Below, piece by piece: positions 11,257 to 25,920 of a DNA stretch of 64,000 bases (position 1 is its first letter; every line of letters begins with the position of its first letter). Location: NCBI GenBank assembly GCA_005656395.1, contig SRSI01000050.1:3534001-3598000 (forward strand), read 5' to 3'. The notes beneath the pieces are model-generated. The model did not search any database and was not told the origin of the DNA. It was given only the letters and a program-made list of their open reading frames with translations. The DNA is from Strongyloides papillosus (taxonomy: Eukaryota > Nematoda > Chromadorea > Rhabditida > Strongyloididae). The translations under genes and the position numbers were made by a program.

Positions 11257-12948
11257 ATGTATTATTTAAATTTTATTTATGTATCCATTATTTTATTAAT
11301 GTCCTTTGTAAGGACAGAAATTTTACATGATCACACTCCCTCAGATGACTTCAAAGAGGCACTTTTCATAACAAAACTAAAGAATCAGAGGACATTTGCA
11401 CAGTTTGACTTCACAATCAAAGCGGGTAACATAAGTTCACAAACGTATGATTTGTTTCCAAGAACCATAGCGGAGATAGTGGAAAAACACTCGCTAGATT
11501 ACCTCTCTTTTTCACTTGCCTTCTCTAATTGGTTATCAAATGATTGGGGATACCAACCACAACCAGAAAATCCTGTTGGAGCTTCTCTAAAAGTCTCCTT
11601 TCAAAATGAGTCATATCACGATGATGCCTGGACAAATCTTATCAATTCTTTAAGTGGAATTTTTTGTGGTTCTTGGCATAACTCTGCTACTTACTATACT
11701 ATAACGATTGATAAATTATATAAAGAAGCCGTCTTTCCTGAGGAGTCAGTATGTACAGAAAATTTCTCACCATTCTTGAAATTATTGCCGTGCAAAGGTG
11801 TGGCTGGTATAGCTAGTTTAATGAATACAGAATTATTTTATGCTGCAGCTTTTAATAGTATAAACTTAAATTTTAACAGAACCATGGGTAATCTCAAAAT
11901 CATGATAAACTTTGTCGGATCGAAAGATAAAGGTATAAGGAACTTTGATTTTGAAAGCTTATTCGGAAAGAGTTTGTCTTCTTACTCCTGTGAATTAGCT
12001 TCATCATCTAAAATATACATAGAAATGTTTGATGGGTTGAAGTTGTCTGTAACTCCAGATAATGTTCTTGAAAAATTTGGTAGAAACTTTGCTGTTTATA
12101 ATTTATTGAGAGCAAACTTTTCTTCAATCTCTGGTTTATATGAAAACCCCACTATCAAACCTAGAGAAAGACTTTCATATCCTCCATTAGTAACAATTCA
12201 CTCCTCAACATCACATGTTGGAGAACAATCTGGAAGTATTATCACAAAAATCAGAAACAACCACTCGGATAAGATTAATGTTATATTATCACAATCAATT
12301 CAATGGTATATAAAAGTTTTTCTTCATACTTTGACATTCCAATGCGATGGTAATGATGTACCCTTTAAATTTCAAAGGGTAATCCAATCAAAAATAAGAG
12401 ACCGTCCATATTATTTTGAATTATCTACAAAACTTCCAAGTGGTTCACTTTGTATATTAAAATTCAACTATGGCTTACATTTTTTGAAGACTTCTGAGTA
12501 CCCTCCAGATGCTGAGAAGGGACGTGTTATTGAGGGTATAAAATTAGACCTCCTTCTACCGTCTGATGTTTATTTCTCCAATGCCACGTATATTAATATG
12601 GAGGAGATTGATAATGATAGTGAGTATATTAACTTTAGTATTTATGGACATCCAATATCAATTCAACTTCCATTACCAGATTTTTCTATGCCATTCAATG
12701 TGATTTGTATGGTTTGTACAGTTATGTTTAATTTCTATGGATCTTTCCATGCTTTATCAACAAAAGTGTAAGTTTAATTAGTTAATGTTATATGATTTAT
12801 CAATTTTTCTAGAATGTTAAAACCGACAGGGTCATCTAGTGAACAACCGGTATTAAGGAGACTGATTATAAGATTATTTGATAGAATTCGTAATCTTTTT
12901 GGTAGGAAACCTCCAACCATTGAAACTGAAAAGTTAAAAACTGAGTAG
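11257..12948 (+). CDS. PIGT: GPI transamidase subunit PIG-T
   Basis: Two exons (11257-12767 and 12813-12948) encode 548 residues, close to the ~580 of human PIG-T. The intron is 45 nt, GTAAGT to TTTTTCTAG. There is an N-terminal signal peptide (YVSIILLMSFV), a lumenal body, then a hydrophobic segment (FNVICMVCTVMFNFYG) and a short basic cytosolic tail supplied by exon 2. Conserved family blocks are visible: LSGIFCGSW, then VCTENFSPFLKLLPCKGVAG, where the cysteines match the region of PIG-T that forms a disulfide to GPI8/PIG-K. PIG-T stabilises the ER complex that cleaves proteins and attaches the GPI anchor. An AATAAA at 12977-12982 is a plausible poly(A) signal, ~30 bases after the stop. Confidence 0.9.
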
Positions 12949-13528
12949 TAGTAATTTTTTCCTATCAATTGTATATAATAAAAAAAGATAATAAAAGTTA
13001 AAATTTTATTTTTATAACTCTTTATAAACATAAGTGATTTTTTTTAAATTCCACTTATCAGAAATCACCCATACAATTTTCTATTATAAATTTCTAATGT
13101 GAACCTATTCAAAGCTCAAAAAAGCCTACCAAACACATGATCTTATTCTGGTACTTTAACTGTATAACTTATAATATATATTTATCTCGTTTATTTTAAA
13201 CAAGTGAAACTTATTCTAAAAAATATTTTCCCTATTCAATATGCTCTCTGACACAAATATTTATTTAATTTTTTAAACTCTCTTATTCATTGTTGTCAAA
13301 TATAAGAATCTATTTTACATAATATGTCAAATGAATTTGTTTTAAAATACAATAACCACTTTAAATATTAAATTTTATCAAAGTTGAATTTTTCTAATAA
13401 CAATAAAACATATTATCATGAGAATCTAACATAAATATATTATGACTTTTTTATCACTGATATTATACATTAATATTTATAAATATAAATATGATAAATT
13501 TTTGTATATTATAAAAATTAATTTAATA
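12949..13528. other. Convergent intergenic region PIG-T / SLC35A
   Basis: AT-rich 3' flank between two convergent genes. It contains the PIG-T poly(A) signal; no gene or RNA is recognised. Confidence 0.4.
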
Positions 13529-14902
13529 TTATGGTTCAAGAGAGGAATTGTCACATTTTTGTGGAAGTGTAATGTCGCTTTTCTTTTTATATGGAAATGA
13601 TGAGTATAAATAGACAGCTAGAAGAATTATCGATGTTCCGAAGATAAGTAGTAGATTTGGTATTATATTAAATAGGAATATTGATACAATAGCTGTAGAG
13701 GCGATTACAAATCCAGAAGCAAAACACTTCAAGATTGATGAGGCATGTTTTAGTAGTAATGCTACAACCATTCCATGTAATCCGTATAAGAAATATACTG
13801 CTATAACCCACCAATCAAAACCTGCAAATAATCCTTTTTCATCTATCTTACTACTATCAGTAATTACGGAGACACAAAAAAATACTGGTACAGAAAATGC
13901 AGCCAGCTGGAAATTCAAACACCATATTGATTGTGAAGTCTTCTTAAAAATCTTTTCTAGAAAGATACCACTGAATCCTGATAAAATCGTCCCAATAAAT
14001 ACCATTACCAAACCAATAATTTGTGGAGGAATATGCAAAGGATTCGGTAAAGGATAAAAATCCTCTTTAACTACTTTAGCAATTTCAGTACCATTACCCA
14101 CAACACTATCGCTTTTCTTGCTTTCAGGAACCTTCCATTGAATCAAAATAATACCAATAATAAGAACAACCATCGATATCCATTGGACACCAGATAATTT
14201 ACTTTTCAGTATCAGTACTGCAAATAAAGCAGTTGTCAAGATTTTGAGTTGTTGTGTAACGAGTAATACTGTTGCATCAAGGTAACTAATAGCATATTGG
14301 AATAAAAGATTCTGTATTGCATATAAAAAAGCTGGTATTCCTGTATTTAGCGTATCTTTCCAGTGAACGAACGTCGATATGTACAATGCTTTCATTGCTT
14401 TTGGAAATGATTTAAGCTCATATGTCAAGAAAAATACTGATAGCAGGAGTTTAAAGGCCTCACCGACTACCAAACCAACGGATGCTATGTACATTGTTTC
14501 AACGTTTCTGAAGCGAACAAAACGTAAAGTACAGATTGACAATGTTCCCAATAATACGAATATTGTTAATGAAAGCATCTTCATGTTCACTAAACGAAAA
14601 AAATTATACAAAAGTTAAGAAAAAAGGAACTTACAAATACTTTTAGCTAATGAAGTCTTCTTCATCCCCTTCATTAATTCATTCTTATCAGACTTCTGAG
14701 ACATTGGACAATAACTAACATCCTTAAAAGACTGATCATTTCTAAAATCCTTGCTATTGTTAGAATAACTTGAACTCATCTCACTCATAAAATTTTCTTC
14801 CACCTTTTGATTTTGTAGGTTTCCATCGCTACTTAACTCTCCACCCAGATATTTTTTAGGATTGTCATAGTACGGTCTGACTGTATCATTTCCATTAACC
14901 AT
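13529..14902 (-). CDS. Nucleotide-sugar transporter, SLC35A family (UDP-galactose/UDP-GlcNAc type)
   Basis: Exon 1 (14635-14902) encodes a hydrophilic N-terminal tail of about 90 residues. Exon 2 (13529-14589) encodes a ten-helix transporter core; the intron is 45 nt. The ATG at 14902 is chosen because a TTTTTCTAG acceptor lies ~20 bases upstream, as expected for a trans-spliced start. Family blocks include FLYAIQNLLFQYAISYLDA and VTQQLKILTTALFA, the most conserved helices of Golgi SLC35A2/A3 carriers, and LKHASSILKCFASG near the C-terminus. It exchanges a UDP-sugar for UMP across the Golgi membrane. The long cytosolic N-tail is unusual relative to vertebrate members. The exact substrate cannot be told from sequence. 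Confidence 0.85.
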
Positions 14903-17225
14903 GATATTTTCTTCCCAATGTACTTTAGCTAGAAAAATTATAAGTGTAAATATTAAACATCTAATAAAATGGCTGTGAATATTTGCGGAGCGTGACGGCA
15001 AGTCAATAAAAAGAAATTGTAAAAATTACTTAATCTTAAAAAATTTGAATAATAATAGACTCTGCCTAAATTTTTTAAAAATAATTAATTATCCTTAATT
15101 ACTTAACACTATTATTAATGAATTTCCGTAAACTAAGTAATTTTAACACTTATCCCACATTTACCTGTCTCCGAAACACAAAAATATCTCGTAAAAATTT
15201 TAATGTCTTAATAAAATTCAACATACATTTATTGTAAACTTTCTTAGTAAATTTCGGCTTCTGAATTATTTTCTTTCCAATATTCACAAAATTACTATCA
15301 TTAAAGCGTATGTACTTATTTGAGAAGGTTGTCGTAAAATTTTGAGGTTTATCTTTACTCTCAGAGGTATCAATAATATACTTAAATAAAAAAAGGTGTA
15401 ATTAATATTCAATTTGATAGCGTAAAATTTAAAAATTACGTTTTTAAATAAATGAAGAAACCTTGTTATTTTATGCATATTTAATTGTATATATCCTGAT
15501 TATAATTGAAAGATTACTTTTCTTATAAGGTGTATTAACATTAAAATTCTTAATTTTCCTCTTGTATGTGTTATATTTCTAATTAATACTATTCATCCAC
15601 TTTCACGGGAGATCACTTTTATATACTTTATTTTTCCCCTTCTTCAACCAGTATTTTTTATTTCAAAATCAAGAATGTAATTTAAATATATTCATCAACT
15701 GCAATTTACACGTTCTCTTCTAAAAAGTTACCCTGCTAAGTAATAAATAATAATGTTAATATGGTTATCAAGTAAAGGTAGATTAAACCAGTATCCTTGA
15801 TATTGTATCTTATAATTCCAAGCTTCTCACTATAATTTTATTGCTTCTTTAAATACATACACATATACCAAAATTAAGAAGATGTCTAATTTATCTATCT
15901 TCTTTAATCTAAATACCCTTGTTGACAATTCAGAGAATTATATACTTTTTTTAATTATATAATTACACATAAATTCTGTAAATAATGTGGTAATGAGATT
16001 AATCTCAAAATATTTTAAAGTTAAATTAAAAACAAAAAATCTTATATCAAATATAAGAAAACGAAAATAAAAGTAACTAAAAAGTTTAATCACGTCTCAT
16101 ACAAAAGTACACACCATCAATAAAAAAAATTATTTAAACAACCAAACTTCATATATGGTAAACAAATATTTAAAAATGATTAATAACTTAAAAGACATTA
16201 GGAAAATTAAACGATCCATAAAATACAGACCAATCAGCAAATATGTATAATATGTATCATATCATCAATCATAATTTCAATACACATTCTCCACCATTAA
16301 ATTGTTACATAATTTGATAAGAACAATATTTATAAATACAAAAGTATCAAAAAGAGAAAAAAAATAAAGGGGGAGAGTAAGTGATATAATAAATATGTAT
16401 ATATATTCTAGGAAAGAAACAACATGCATAATTCGGTACCCCCACTTGATCATGTATTAAAAAGACAGAAAGTGAGATGATAAAATTTTCATGATAAATA
16501 ATACTTTTACAAATGTCGATGGTCTCCCTGTGTCCAAATATTACATATAAATATATATTCAATACACCTTCTTAGAAGAGATAAAGACACATTAATATTA
16601 TTTTAATCATGATCAAGAAATTTTGATAAGAATGACTCAAGCGCATCTTAAATAATATTAATATGAAAATAATATCATATGTGTGTCATGGAGAAGGTAA
16701 ACCTCTCCTTTTTTGGGTATTTTTTCAAAAATATTTTTATATCTCTTTTGTGTTTATAAAGTCATCCTATCAATTACCTTTATTTAATTTCCACTTTCAC
16801 CTTATAAGCTATGATTAATAAAGTTATTAAAATGTGAGTAAATTCAAATTAAAAACAATAACAAAAGTTATATGGTAATCTTTTTAAAAATCTTAAAAAG
16901 AACACAATAAAATTGCGGTGTTGGAATCATGTATAACTTTATTAAACCCTTTAGGTGATGAACATCTTAGTAATCCTATTTTTAAAGTAATTTTTCATTT
17001 AGATGTTTTTATTACACAAAAATTATGTTTAACTTTATGTTTATTTCGTCATCCCATCTATATCTTTTTATCTGTCCCCGAAAACTTTTTAACCTTTATT
17101 TTTTCTTACAATTTCTGGCGGTATATCTCAATTTTTTGTTTGTTTTTTTTTCACACTCTACTAATTTTTTTGCCTCATCTTTTAGAAAAAATTGTTCCGA
17201 CTAGTCTAAACCAAGAATATTATCT
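14903..17225. other. 2.3-kb intergenic region between divergent genes
   Basis: Presumed regulatory DNA shared by the minus-strand transporter and the plus-strand Caspr-like gene. No coding region is supported. The frames at 15284-15478, 16347-16562 and 16918-17229 have low-complexity, membrane-like composition typical of chance translation of AT-rich DNA. Confidence 0.4.
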
Positions 17226-20200
17226 ATGAATATAAAACTTCTACTATATTTCTTGGTTATAATCAAATTAACCCTATCTTTAAGCGATTCTGAGGAGAGT
17301 AATCTTCAATCCGACACGTGCTTCTTACTATCATCAAAAACTAGCAAAATAGAATTTAAGCCTATAGTAATAAATACAGATTCAAGTAATTATCTAATAC
17401 CTCTAATATTACAAAAAAATTCAACTGGAGAGGTGGGTCTCATTTCTATAAGCCACCTAATAGATGAAAGTAAATTAGTATGGAATAATATATCAGTGGT
17501 ACGCGAGATAGAAGGAATAACAATTGGTTATTCTTCAAATGTAACATTAAGTAAAATAGTAATTCCAGCTAACCAAACACATGATCTCCATCTTTTCATT
17601 GAATTAGATTTAATAAATAAATATTTAAGTGGATCTACCTATAGTGGGGATAATCAAAAAATTGATGAAGTTAATATTAATATTAGTGTTCCTTATAATG
17701 TAAATAATACTTTATCAACAATATATATTTCGGTGGGATCTTTTAACGCCTCTGGAGATGGTTTTATCGGTGAGGTAGATTTTAAATATTTACAAATTGG
17801 GGGAAATAAACATTTATTACCTAACGATAAAATGTTTAGCGGTGATATAGCTATAGAAGAAAAGTGCACCCAATTGGATGAAATTAAGAATAAAAAAAGT
17901 ATGCTTGGTATATGTACTTATAGTGATAAGAAAAAGTGTCTAAATGGTGGGGAATGTAAAGTTAACGAGAATGGAGAACCTTATTGTTTGTGTTCAAAAG
18001 GTGATTATACGGGAAGGTATTGTCAATTTTCTCTACTCCCAAAGTCCTGTTCTAGTATACCATCATCTGGTATCCACAAAATCGATGTTGATGGTAGTGA
18101 TATAGGTGAAATGGGTTATGTTAAATGTGATAATGGTAAAACAATAATATCTCACAACTTCCCACCAAATATGGTAGTAAGAGATAAAAATATCACCCAC
18201 AATTTATCTTACGACATCAGTTATAAATTAATGTCCACAATACAGATAAGAAATTTAATCCAACGTTCTCAGAAATGCCAACAGTCTCTCGAGTATAGTT
18301 GTTATGGAAACGCTCCTTTAGACTTCAAAGAAGGGCACACCTCTTTTGAAAGCATATACTATGGTGGTTTGAAACCATACCGCCAACTAGGTGATGGCCC
18401 TGAATACCAATGCGATTGTAAAAAAAACAATAAATGTTCCAAAGAAAATATTAACTGCAATTGCGACATGAACAGTAGTAATAATACTCAATATGATACA
18501 GGAATTTTTACCAGCAAACAAAATGTGGGTATCAAAAGAATAAATATTTACGGTTTAGAATCACAAATTATTGCTAAAAGAGGATTAGGATTATTAAATA
18601 TTAGTGAATTATCATGTTATGGTGATATTGGTTATGAAAATGACTTCTCCCTCTCATTTAAATCAAATGATGGTGTTTTAGTCTTTTATAGACCTGTCGG
18701 TAGACGGGTTGAGGTTGAGTTTCGCCTCCCAACCAGTGGGGAAAAATTTGATATTTTACAAATTAATGACAGAGAGACATTTATTCATGTGTTTGTTACA
18801 AATGATAATGAATTTGTGTTTAATGTTAGGAGGAAGACAAACATTATTTATGAGGGAAAGTTGAATTTTGCAGGTGTTATAGGTGATGGGATATGGCATC
18901 ATGTTATTTTAGAATTAAATCGTCATGAATTTAGGGTTTCGATTGATAAAGTCTATCAAGTTATTGATAATCAAAATGTTATTGCAACGTTAGAAGAATT
19001 ATTAGGAAAAAATTTAGAATTTAGGTTACAAAATTTTGTTGGTTGTTTTAGGAGTTTTTATATTGATGACAGTTTAGTTAATTTATCTCATGAATTATCT
19101 TTGTCAAAGAATGAACATATCTTCACTGGGTGTAGGGTGCTGTGTCAAAAAAATACCTGTAAGCATGAATCACAGTGTGTAGAAAACATCAAAGAAGGTA
19201 CATACAAATGTATATGTAAAAATGATAATATTTATTACGGAGATCACTGTCAGTTTTCCATAAACAAAGATACGGACATCTCATTTCACAATCCCTATGA
19301 ATCATATATTGGGTATGATAGCAGAAAATCACTAAAAAACATGACATCAATCTACCAAGACATCACAATATCCTTTAGAACCGATCAAAGGAAGGCCTTA
19401 CTGATCTTCGCTATAGACGAGATAAACAACTTCATCCAAATCCACCTCACAGATGAATTCAGGATCATCCTCTCAATTAATCACGGTAACGTCTCCAAAC
19501 AATGCACTGTATACTCAGCAAAAGGAACCTACTTCAACAACATGGAATGGAGACAAATACAACTGAAACATTTCACTAACAACGTTACCTTATTTGTTGA
19601 TGAACAATTTTGTACTATTCTTGGTTCGATATCACAAACAAAAAGTTATGTCGTTTTAGATGGTGCTGATGATGAGATTGTCATACCACCAATTCTTCCG
19701 GCACAAACAAATATATTGCCGTATAAGGTTTTGTATGTTGGTGGGGTACCGAGAGCTAAGGAGTCTGGAGAATTAATTACATGGTCTACTATATACAATA
19801 CGAAATTACCATCAATTTTAGGATGTTTACGTGGTCTAAAGTTTTCGCATAAATTTCTTGATTTGAGAAGTTCCGATTTGATATCGTCAGATGGAGATTC
19901 TGTTAGTATGAGATGTCAGGATGAGTCATGCAAATACTTGAATTGCCAAAACAAAGGCCACTGTTCTGTGAAATGGTTCCAAACCCCTCCACAAGATACA
20001 TTCTGCGACTGTTCAATGACGAGTTTCTATGGCCCAACATGCGAGGAGGATGACACCATAAAATTCACCATCCCCAATCAACAACTCTCCTTCGACATGT
20101 CAAAAATAAGGCGAAGATACGATTTATTCGACAGTAAAACTCAAACTTTTAAATTTGCTTTTTCAGCTGATAAAGAGATGAGCAATGTAAGCAAACAAAT

Positions 20201-21317
20201 GTTATCATTTGTCGATATGGATAACAGTAAAGAAAACATTGAGATTATGTTGGAATCAGATAAGGAGTTAAGCGTATATTTAAATAATGAAAAGATACCA
20301 TTTGAAGGTACTTTTACGGATGGTTATCGACATTTTGTTCAGGTTTTTTTGGATCAAAGAAAACATAAGATATGGGTTGTTGTTGATGATGAGAAGAAGA
20401 TTTTCAATTTTACTAGAATACCGTATAATTTGGCTAAGGCGAAAAGATTTGTTTTTGGTGCTCCTGATGTGAGTGAAGGGGATAATGGATATGGTGGTTT
20501 TATATCTAATGTTGATGTGAATTATCATAGATCTGGTCATGTACATTTTATGCCGTTGAAATATTACAAGGATCCTTCTCATGAGTATTATGAATGTATT
20601 AAAGTTAAACCGGAACTTGAACCATCATTACTAGTCAATTATAAAAGCTCCTTCAAACCCAATGAAGATGAGATAAAAGAAACAGTAGAAACTCTAGAAT
20701 TCCCTCCATGGGATGTTCCATTAGTAGCAAATGTAATGAAAGAACCTCTCAGTGCATCGGCACCATCAAACACCTATGGCGACGAAGACGGCTTCAACTA
20801 TACAATTTTAATAGTAGCAATAGCAGTTTTAATTCTCATCCTGATAACATTTATCATAATCGGGATATGTGTATCATCAAATAAAGGTCATAGAAGAAGA
20901 TCTGTCCAAATATTTAGAAATCTAGGTGATGTATCCAAAAAAAATACTTACGTACCAATCGGGGAACAACTATCACCCCTAGATACAACAGGACTATCAT
21001 ATTACCCTGATAAAGATGATTTAACGCTACCGGAGCCTTTACTAGATACAGAGCCAGCAGAAATGATACCTCCGTTGCAGAAACTCGTAAGTTGATTTAT
21101 CCAAAAAATGTCCACCCCCTCCCACGTTTTTTCTTTCACTTTAAAAATTTAGCCATTTTTTTATTCCACCTCTACTCAACTTTATTTTACCGCTCAGGGA
21201 TCGTTATCATCTGGCCTCGAGGATGACAAACATGGATCAGAGGGAAACAACGACGACGACCCACTAATACAACTAACGGACTATGATGAAGTAAGAAACA
21301 GTATGATATATATGTGA
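17226..21317 (+). CDS. Neurexin-IV/Caspr-like transmembrane receptor
   Basis: Exon 1 (17226-21086) and exon 2 (21198-21317) encode about 1,326 residues. In order: signal peptide (LLYFLVIIKLTLSL); N-terminal laminin-G-like region; EGF module near residue 230-268 (CLNGGECK...CQF); fibrinogen-like segment typical of Caspr (SLEYSCYGNAPLDF, then YQCDCKKNNKC and NCNCD); a laminin-G domain; a second EGF (~640-680); another laminin-G; a third EGF (~905-945); a fourth laminin-G; one membrane helix near 1190-1215 (TILIVAIAVLILILITFIII); and a cytosolic tail. The Caspr-specific fibrinogen-like block separates it from classical neurexins. Caenorhabditis homologues of this class are nlr-1 and itx-1; I cannot decide which is orthologous. 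No N-terminal discoidin domain is evident. It is convergent with CPSF1, 171 bases apart; AATAAA lies at 21381-21386. Confidence 0.85.
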
Positions 21318-21488
21318 ACTTAATATTAATAATATATATTTTTATTTATAACTTTCTTTTTTCATGTGTATATTTATAACAATAAACAAATAACTAATAA
21401 AATACATAATCAATTAATATAATAATAAAGTAAAAAAAAAAGAAAAAAGATACAATAGTTTTTATTTATGTTAGGAATAATGTAATAT

Positions 21489-24400
21489 TTAGTGGTAACG
21501 GAAATAATGTTCAATTTCTAGTAAATCATCCAGTATCGTCCACACACTCCTTCCAACACGTTTGGCAATTTTTTGTTGTACACGAAAATCAAGGAAGAAG
21601 AATTGTCTTATAAATGTTATATCGAGGACGTTCCTTAAAGATGATTGGATTTTATGAGGTATTGGATCAACTGCTCTTGAAATCCTGAAATTTAATTTAC
21701 ATCCCTGAGGCATGACTCTAGATAATACTATTTGAAGGAATGCTAATCTTCTGTAATGTTGTTCATCTATTGTATCTACGAAACCTAAACCACCATCTAA
21801 GGTACCATATAAAATACTTTGCCTCTGCCTACAATAACCCTCTCTTTCGATGAAGAATTTGTCGTGATTGTTACATTTAATGTTAAGGAATGCTGAGATC
21901 GGTGAGGATAAATAGATTTCTGAGGTGACTGTTAAGGCACAAATGTTCCTATTTGCTCCACCACTACCGTTGTATGTGTAGAATGTTAGGTTACCTTGTT
22001 TGTCTCCGTGTAAGAATGCCATCTGTCCATCTCTGAAGATGAAGTCTGATGAGAGGGATAATCTTAAGAATCTTCTTGATTCCTCTGCTACAACAGAAAG
22101 GACTTTATACTCTTTTTGGTATCTCATAACAGCAAGACCATTACATATGTCTTCAACTATGAGTAAGTCTCTGAATGGTACCAGTCTTGTTATGTATACA
22201 TTTCTGTCTAAGAACGATATACCATGAAGTTCACCGTCTCTGTATTGCCAAATGAAGACTTTTGTTCCCATACCAGACATCAAGAAACCATTTAGACCTG
22301 TCAATGCTGTTACACCATTCTTGTGTTCTTTAGAGTAGACTTCTTTTAACTTCTCTGTACATGTTGGATTTTCTGGATCCGGGACAACATCAATAATCTC
22401 ATATAATATTATCCTTCCTCTAGATTGAATCTCCTCACCTTGGTTGAAAGAAGTCCCAACAGCAATGTAATTCTGCACGGTCCTAGGATTTTCCTCGATT
22501 TGTAATCTAACCTCAGAACAACAAGTAACATACTCATGATCGGGAAATGTCACCTCTGTAGTTGGTATTTCAATCCAATTATTCATAGAATAAAATGAAA
22601 TTTTATACACAGGTCCCTTTGGGAGGAGGAAACCTTTTTGCACATTGACATTTTCACAAAACTTCTCATCATTCACCGAATACCACACTCTGTCGAGATC
22701 AATCTCTTCAGAGGTTACTAATATAGCCAGATTTCTTGATAGTAAAGTCACCATATGATGTACAGTACATTTCTTCGTTATCTTCTTACCAGGATAAGGG
22801 ATATCATATCTTATAAAGTCATCAATCTTAGCCTGTATCAAAGACCCACTCTCAGTAACATATCCCAGAATACACCCATGAACTTTAGTTTGGATGGAGA
22901 AAAACTTATCAATATAAGATTCAACATTAAAATGATGCAATACTGACCCATGTTTGCCATAATAAAACAATGCTGGATACTCACCAGATATCATACAAAT
23001 ATCCTTATACCTCCCCAGCTCCCTTAAATAATAAAAAGTTTGTTTGTAATCACAGGTAAATTTCATATCATCACCAAAGTTTTCATAACACACCGATGAT
23101 ACATCCCAATGGTGTTGGAGTCTACTGAACATGAACGCTGGTCTGTCATTTCTTGCATTGTGCATTAACTTAGCTTCATAAAAACCTATTTGATTGTTGA
23201 CACGTACTAACATGACTTGGGTTAGTGAGTTTATGCCACATGGGAGGAACATTATGTCTTTGATCAACATTTTGTATTGTACCCCATTTTCTCTTTCTAC
23301 ATCTATTGTTTCATCGTGACTTCTTACTTTTTGATATTTTATTCGTTTGTTTATGTAACTGTTATCCCATATTTTTGGGGGTAGAAATGCAAGTTCGTTT
23401 GTCTTAAATATTATATTCAATTGGGGGAGGGTATAAATCTCCATGCTACCATCAAAATAACAAACAGCTACACAAAAAGTAACCTCCATTCTATCTGGAT
23501 CAATTGCCGACGTCTGAATAGCCTTCTTAGGATTCCTATGATACTCCTCATCCTGTTGATTCCTATTCAAAAACCCATTACAAAATATTCCATTACTACT
23601 CTTTGAAAACGACTTAGAAGCCCCATAAAGAGCATGTTCTGTAGCATTATCAATATCGAAGTCTCTTTCCCTCCTTTCATTTCTTTTGACCTTAACTGGT
23701 GTATTACTTAACGAATCTGTAAACTTTCTGTTGTATATACCACTTTTGTCTTTAATGATATCAAATGCAGCAACGGATGCCAAGTGGTGACTTCCATTTG
23801 AGAAGGCTCTCCTCCTGACAACTAAAGAGTTATCCTGTTCCCTGACACGATAGATATACAAATTGCCGCTTTCTGTTACCATTCCGATGAGAGGTTCCTG
23901 GAATTTGACCAAAACAACATCTGATGAGAGATTCAATACAACTGCTGATAGTAATCGTCCCTCTCTGGATATTATTATTTTTGTTTTCGTAACTTGGATA
24001 CAATATTTTCCTTTATGACTTGTTGTGAAGAGTATTGTTTCCTCCTCCTCATCGAAACCAAGACTTTTCAATCTCGTCATCTGCTTCTCAACACTATGAA
24101 TTGTAAATTCACCGGCCTTTGAAGATACAATGTAATTGAAATCATTTTTATCAGTTAATTTGGAACAAAATAATTTACAATTCTTGTTAAATGAATGTTC
24201 TGTTAGAATAATTGGCCTGAATGACTTTTGGAGATGTAGTATACCGCTGTCTCCTTCATGTCCGACAATGGCAAGAACATCAAAAGTATGGTAATTAGCG
24301 ATATCTTTATACTTTTCACTGATATTTTCCGGTGGAGCAATAGTAAACGACCTTATAGGACCGTAGTTAAATAATTCATCAACCCTCCTCATTTGTAAAC

Positions 24401-25749
24401 CATCGACTCTAACAAGATCTCTACTATCATCTTCTGATGATGGGACAACTCTTTCGAAGAGGAATTCTTCAACTCGCCTTACTTCATCATCGATTTCTGT
24501 ATCCTCCACTTGATCACAGGTATCAGCAAATATCTCAGCCTGTTTGAAAGTGAATTTTTCTTTCGTGTATTCTAGTAATAAATGATTTCCAACATGACTA
24601 CCAACAAAAACATAACCAGGAGAAAGACTAGTCAAACTTGAACAATTAGGAATACCACAGACTTTTAGAAGATAAATATTGTTAACAGAGGATGTCTCGT
24701 TGGTTGTTAGATGAATTGAATAAAGACTTCCATTGGAACTTCCGATAAGAACTTCTGAACAAGAGATGACAGTTGCAACAGGGGCTTGTAAATCAACCTC
24801 CAAATGGTGGAAATCCTTAAAAGGGAATTTCGTAAATTCATCAGAACAAGAATTAAGAGATATCCCTTGAGGGGCACAATTTTGATTCATATAAAGTATG
24901 TGATTGACTCCAATAAGGACAGCTCCCCCAACAGGATCAGGTATCGGGAGGAGTGTCTTCAAGTCTGATGGTAAACCTTTTGTATGCCATATAATAGAAT
25001 GTCCCTGAGTATCTAGATCAAGACAAACAGCAACCAAAGCAACGGTATCCGATATCAAAGCAGCTCTTCCAACATTGGCTTTCATAGCATCGTACAAAAT
25101 TAAGATAGTTGGTTTGACATAACCGGCTGTAAAAGATATTCCTAGAATATTTTTCAATCTTATCTTTAAATGCTTAAGTGATATTGTTTCTTGTTTTCGA
25201 TGACAATAAACCCCCAGTGGAACTATTCCTAGATGGCTATCAGGTAGATTGGTTATCACCATACTCCCAGCATCATCAGCAGCAAGGAATTGTGCCTCAC
25301 GATGACATGTCTTGCTAACTGATATTGAAATATCCATAGCGAAATCGTGATGCGAAATTGCTGTCAATTCATTTAATCTTGTATCCCATTTATTTAGCGT
25401 TACACGGTAATCAGGGAATGAAATTGCAACCATATTAGTTCCATCATCGCTATCTAAAAATTTTTGAAAATCAAAATAAAAAAAATAAACAACAAAACTT
25501 ACTACTACAATTAACAATAACCAATCCATTAGGTTCCTCCAATAATTTTAATGAATAAATCTGCTCCAACTCAGTATCTTTAGGTTGTTGATTTTCCTTC
25601 TTCTTAATATGATAAGGATTCAATCTAAATATCCTCAACCATTTCCCTCCGATTGTAATTAATTCCTCCCCAGGACCAGGGATGATTTTTCCATAAGCAG
25701 ACAACTTGATGGTTGTAGAAGAAGTTACCTCATCCACACAATAAAACAT
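21489..25749 (-). CDS. CPSF1: Cleavage and polyadenylation specificity factor 160 kDa subunit
   Basis: Exon 1 (25503-25749) and exon 2 (21489-25453), joined across a 49-nt intron, encode about 1,403 residues, matching the ~1,440 of animal CPSF1. The product is a large beta-propeller protein of the CPSF160/DDB1 family. The C-terminal CPSF_A region is recognisable from the GYVTESGSLI-type repeats, the block ILYGTLDGGLGFVDTIDEQHYRRL and the final helix set (QQKIAKRVGRSVWTILDDLL). Known role: scaffold of the mPSF module that recognises AAUAAA together with WDR33 and CPSF30. The ATG at 25749 follows directly on the divergent gene's 171-base shared upstream region. A reversed AATAAA at 21471-21476 gives a very short 3' UTR. 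Confidence 0.92.
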
Positions 25750-25920
25750 GAAGAAACATCAAAATATAAATAGGTTAATAACTTCTGATGCGATCTTTAA
25801 TTCAAATCTCTATCTTTGTATGCATTATACGTTTTACCAATTGTGGTTTCCAGTTAGGATTTTTCCTCGCTTTTTTATTGTTATCAATCTGTTTTGTTGT
25901 TGCTGTTTGTGTGATAAAGG
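25750..25920. promoter_or_regulatory. Compact divergent promoter region (CPSF1 / GCP)
   Basis: Only 171 bases separate the CPSF1 start (minus) and the gamma-tubulin complex gene start (plus), so the promoter elements of both must lie here or in the first coding bases. No specific motif was recognised. Confidence 0.5.

Noticed and set aside
16918..17229. Frame just upstream of the Caspr-like gene, considered as a first exon or small upstream gene
   Set aside because: It starts with a non-ATG codon, has phenylalanine/leucine-rich AT-driven composition, and the downstream gene has its own ATG and signal peptide.
20280..20582. Frames antisense to or out of phase with the Caspr-like gene
   Set aside because: Shadows of a well-supported coding exon.
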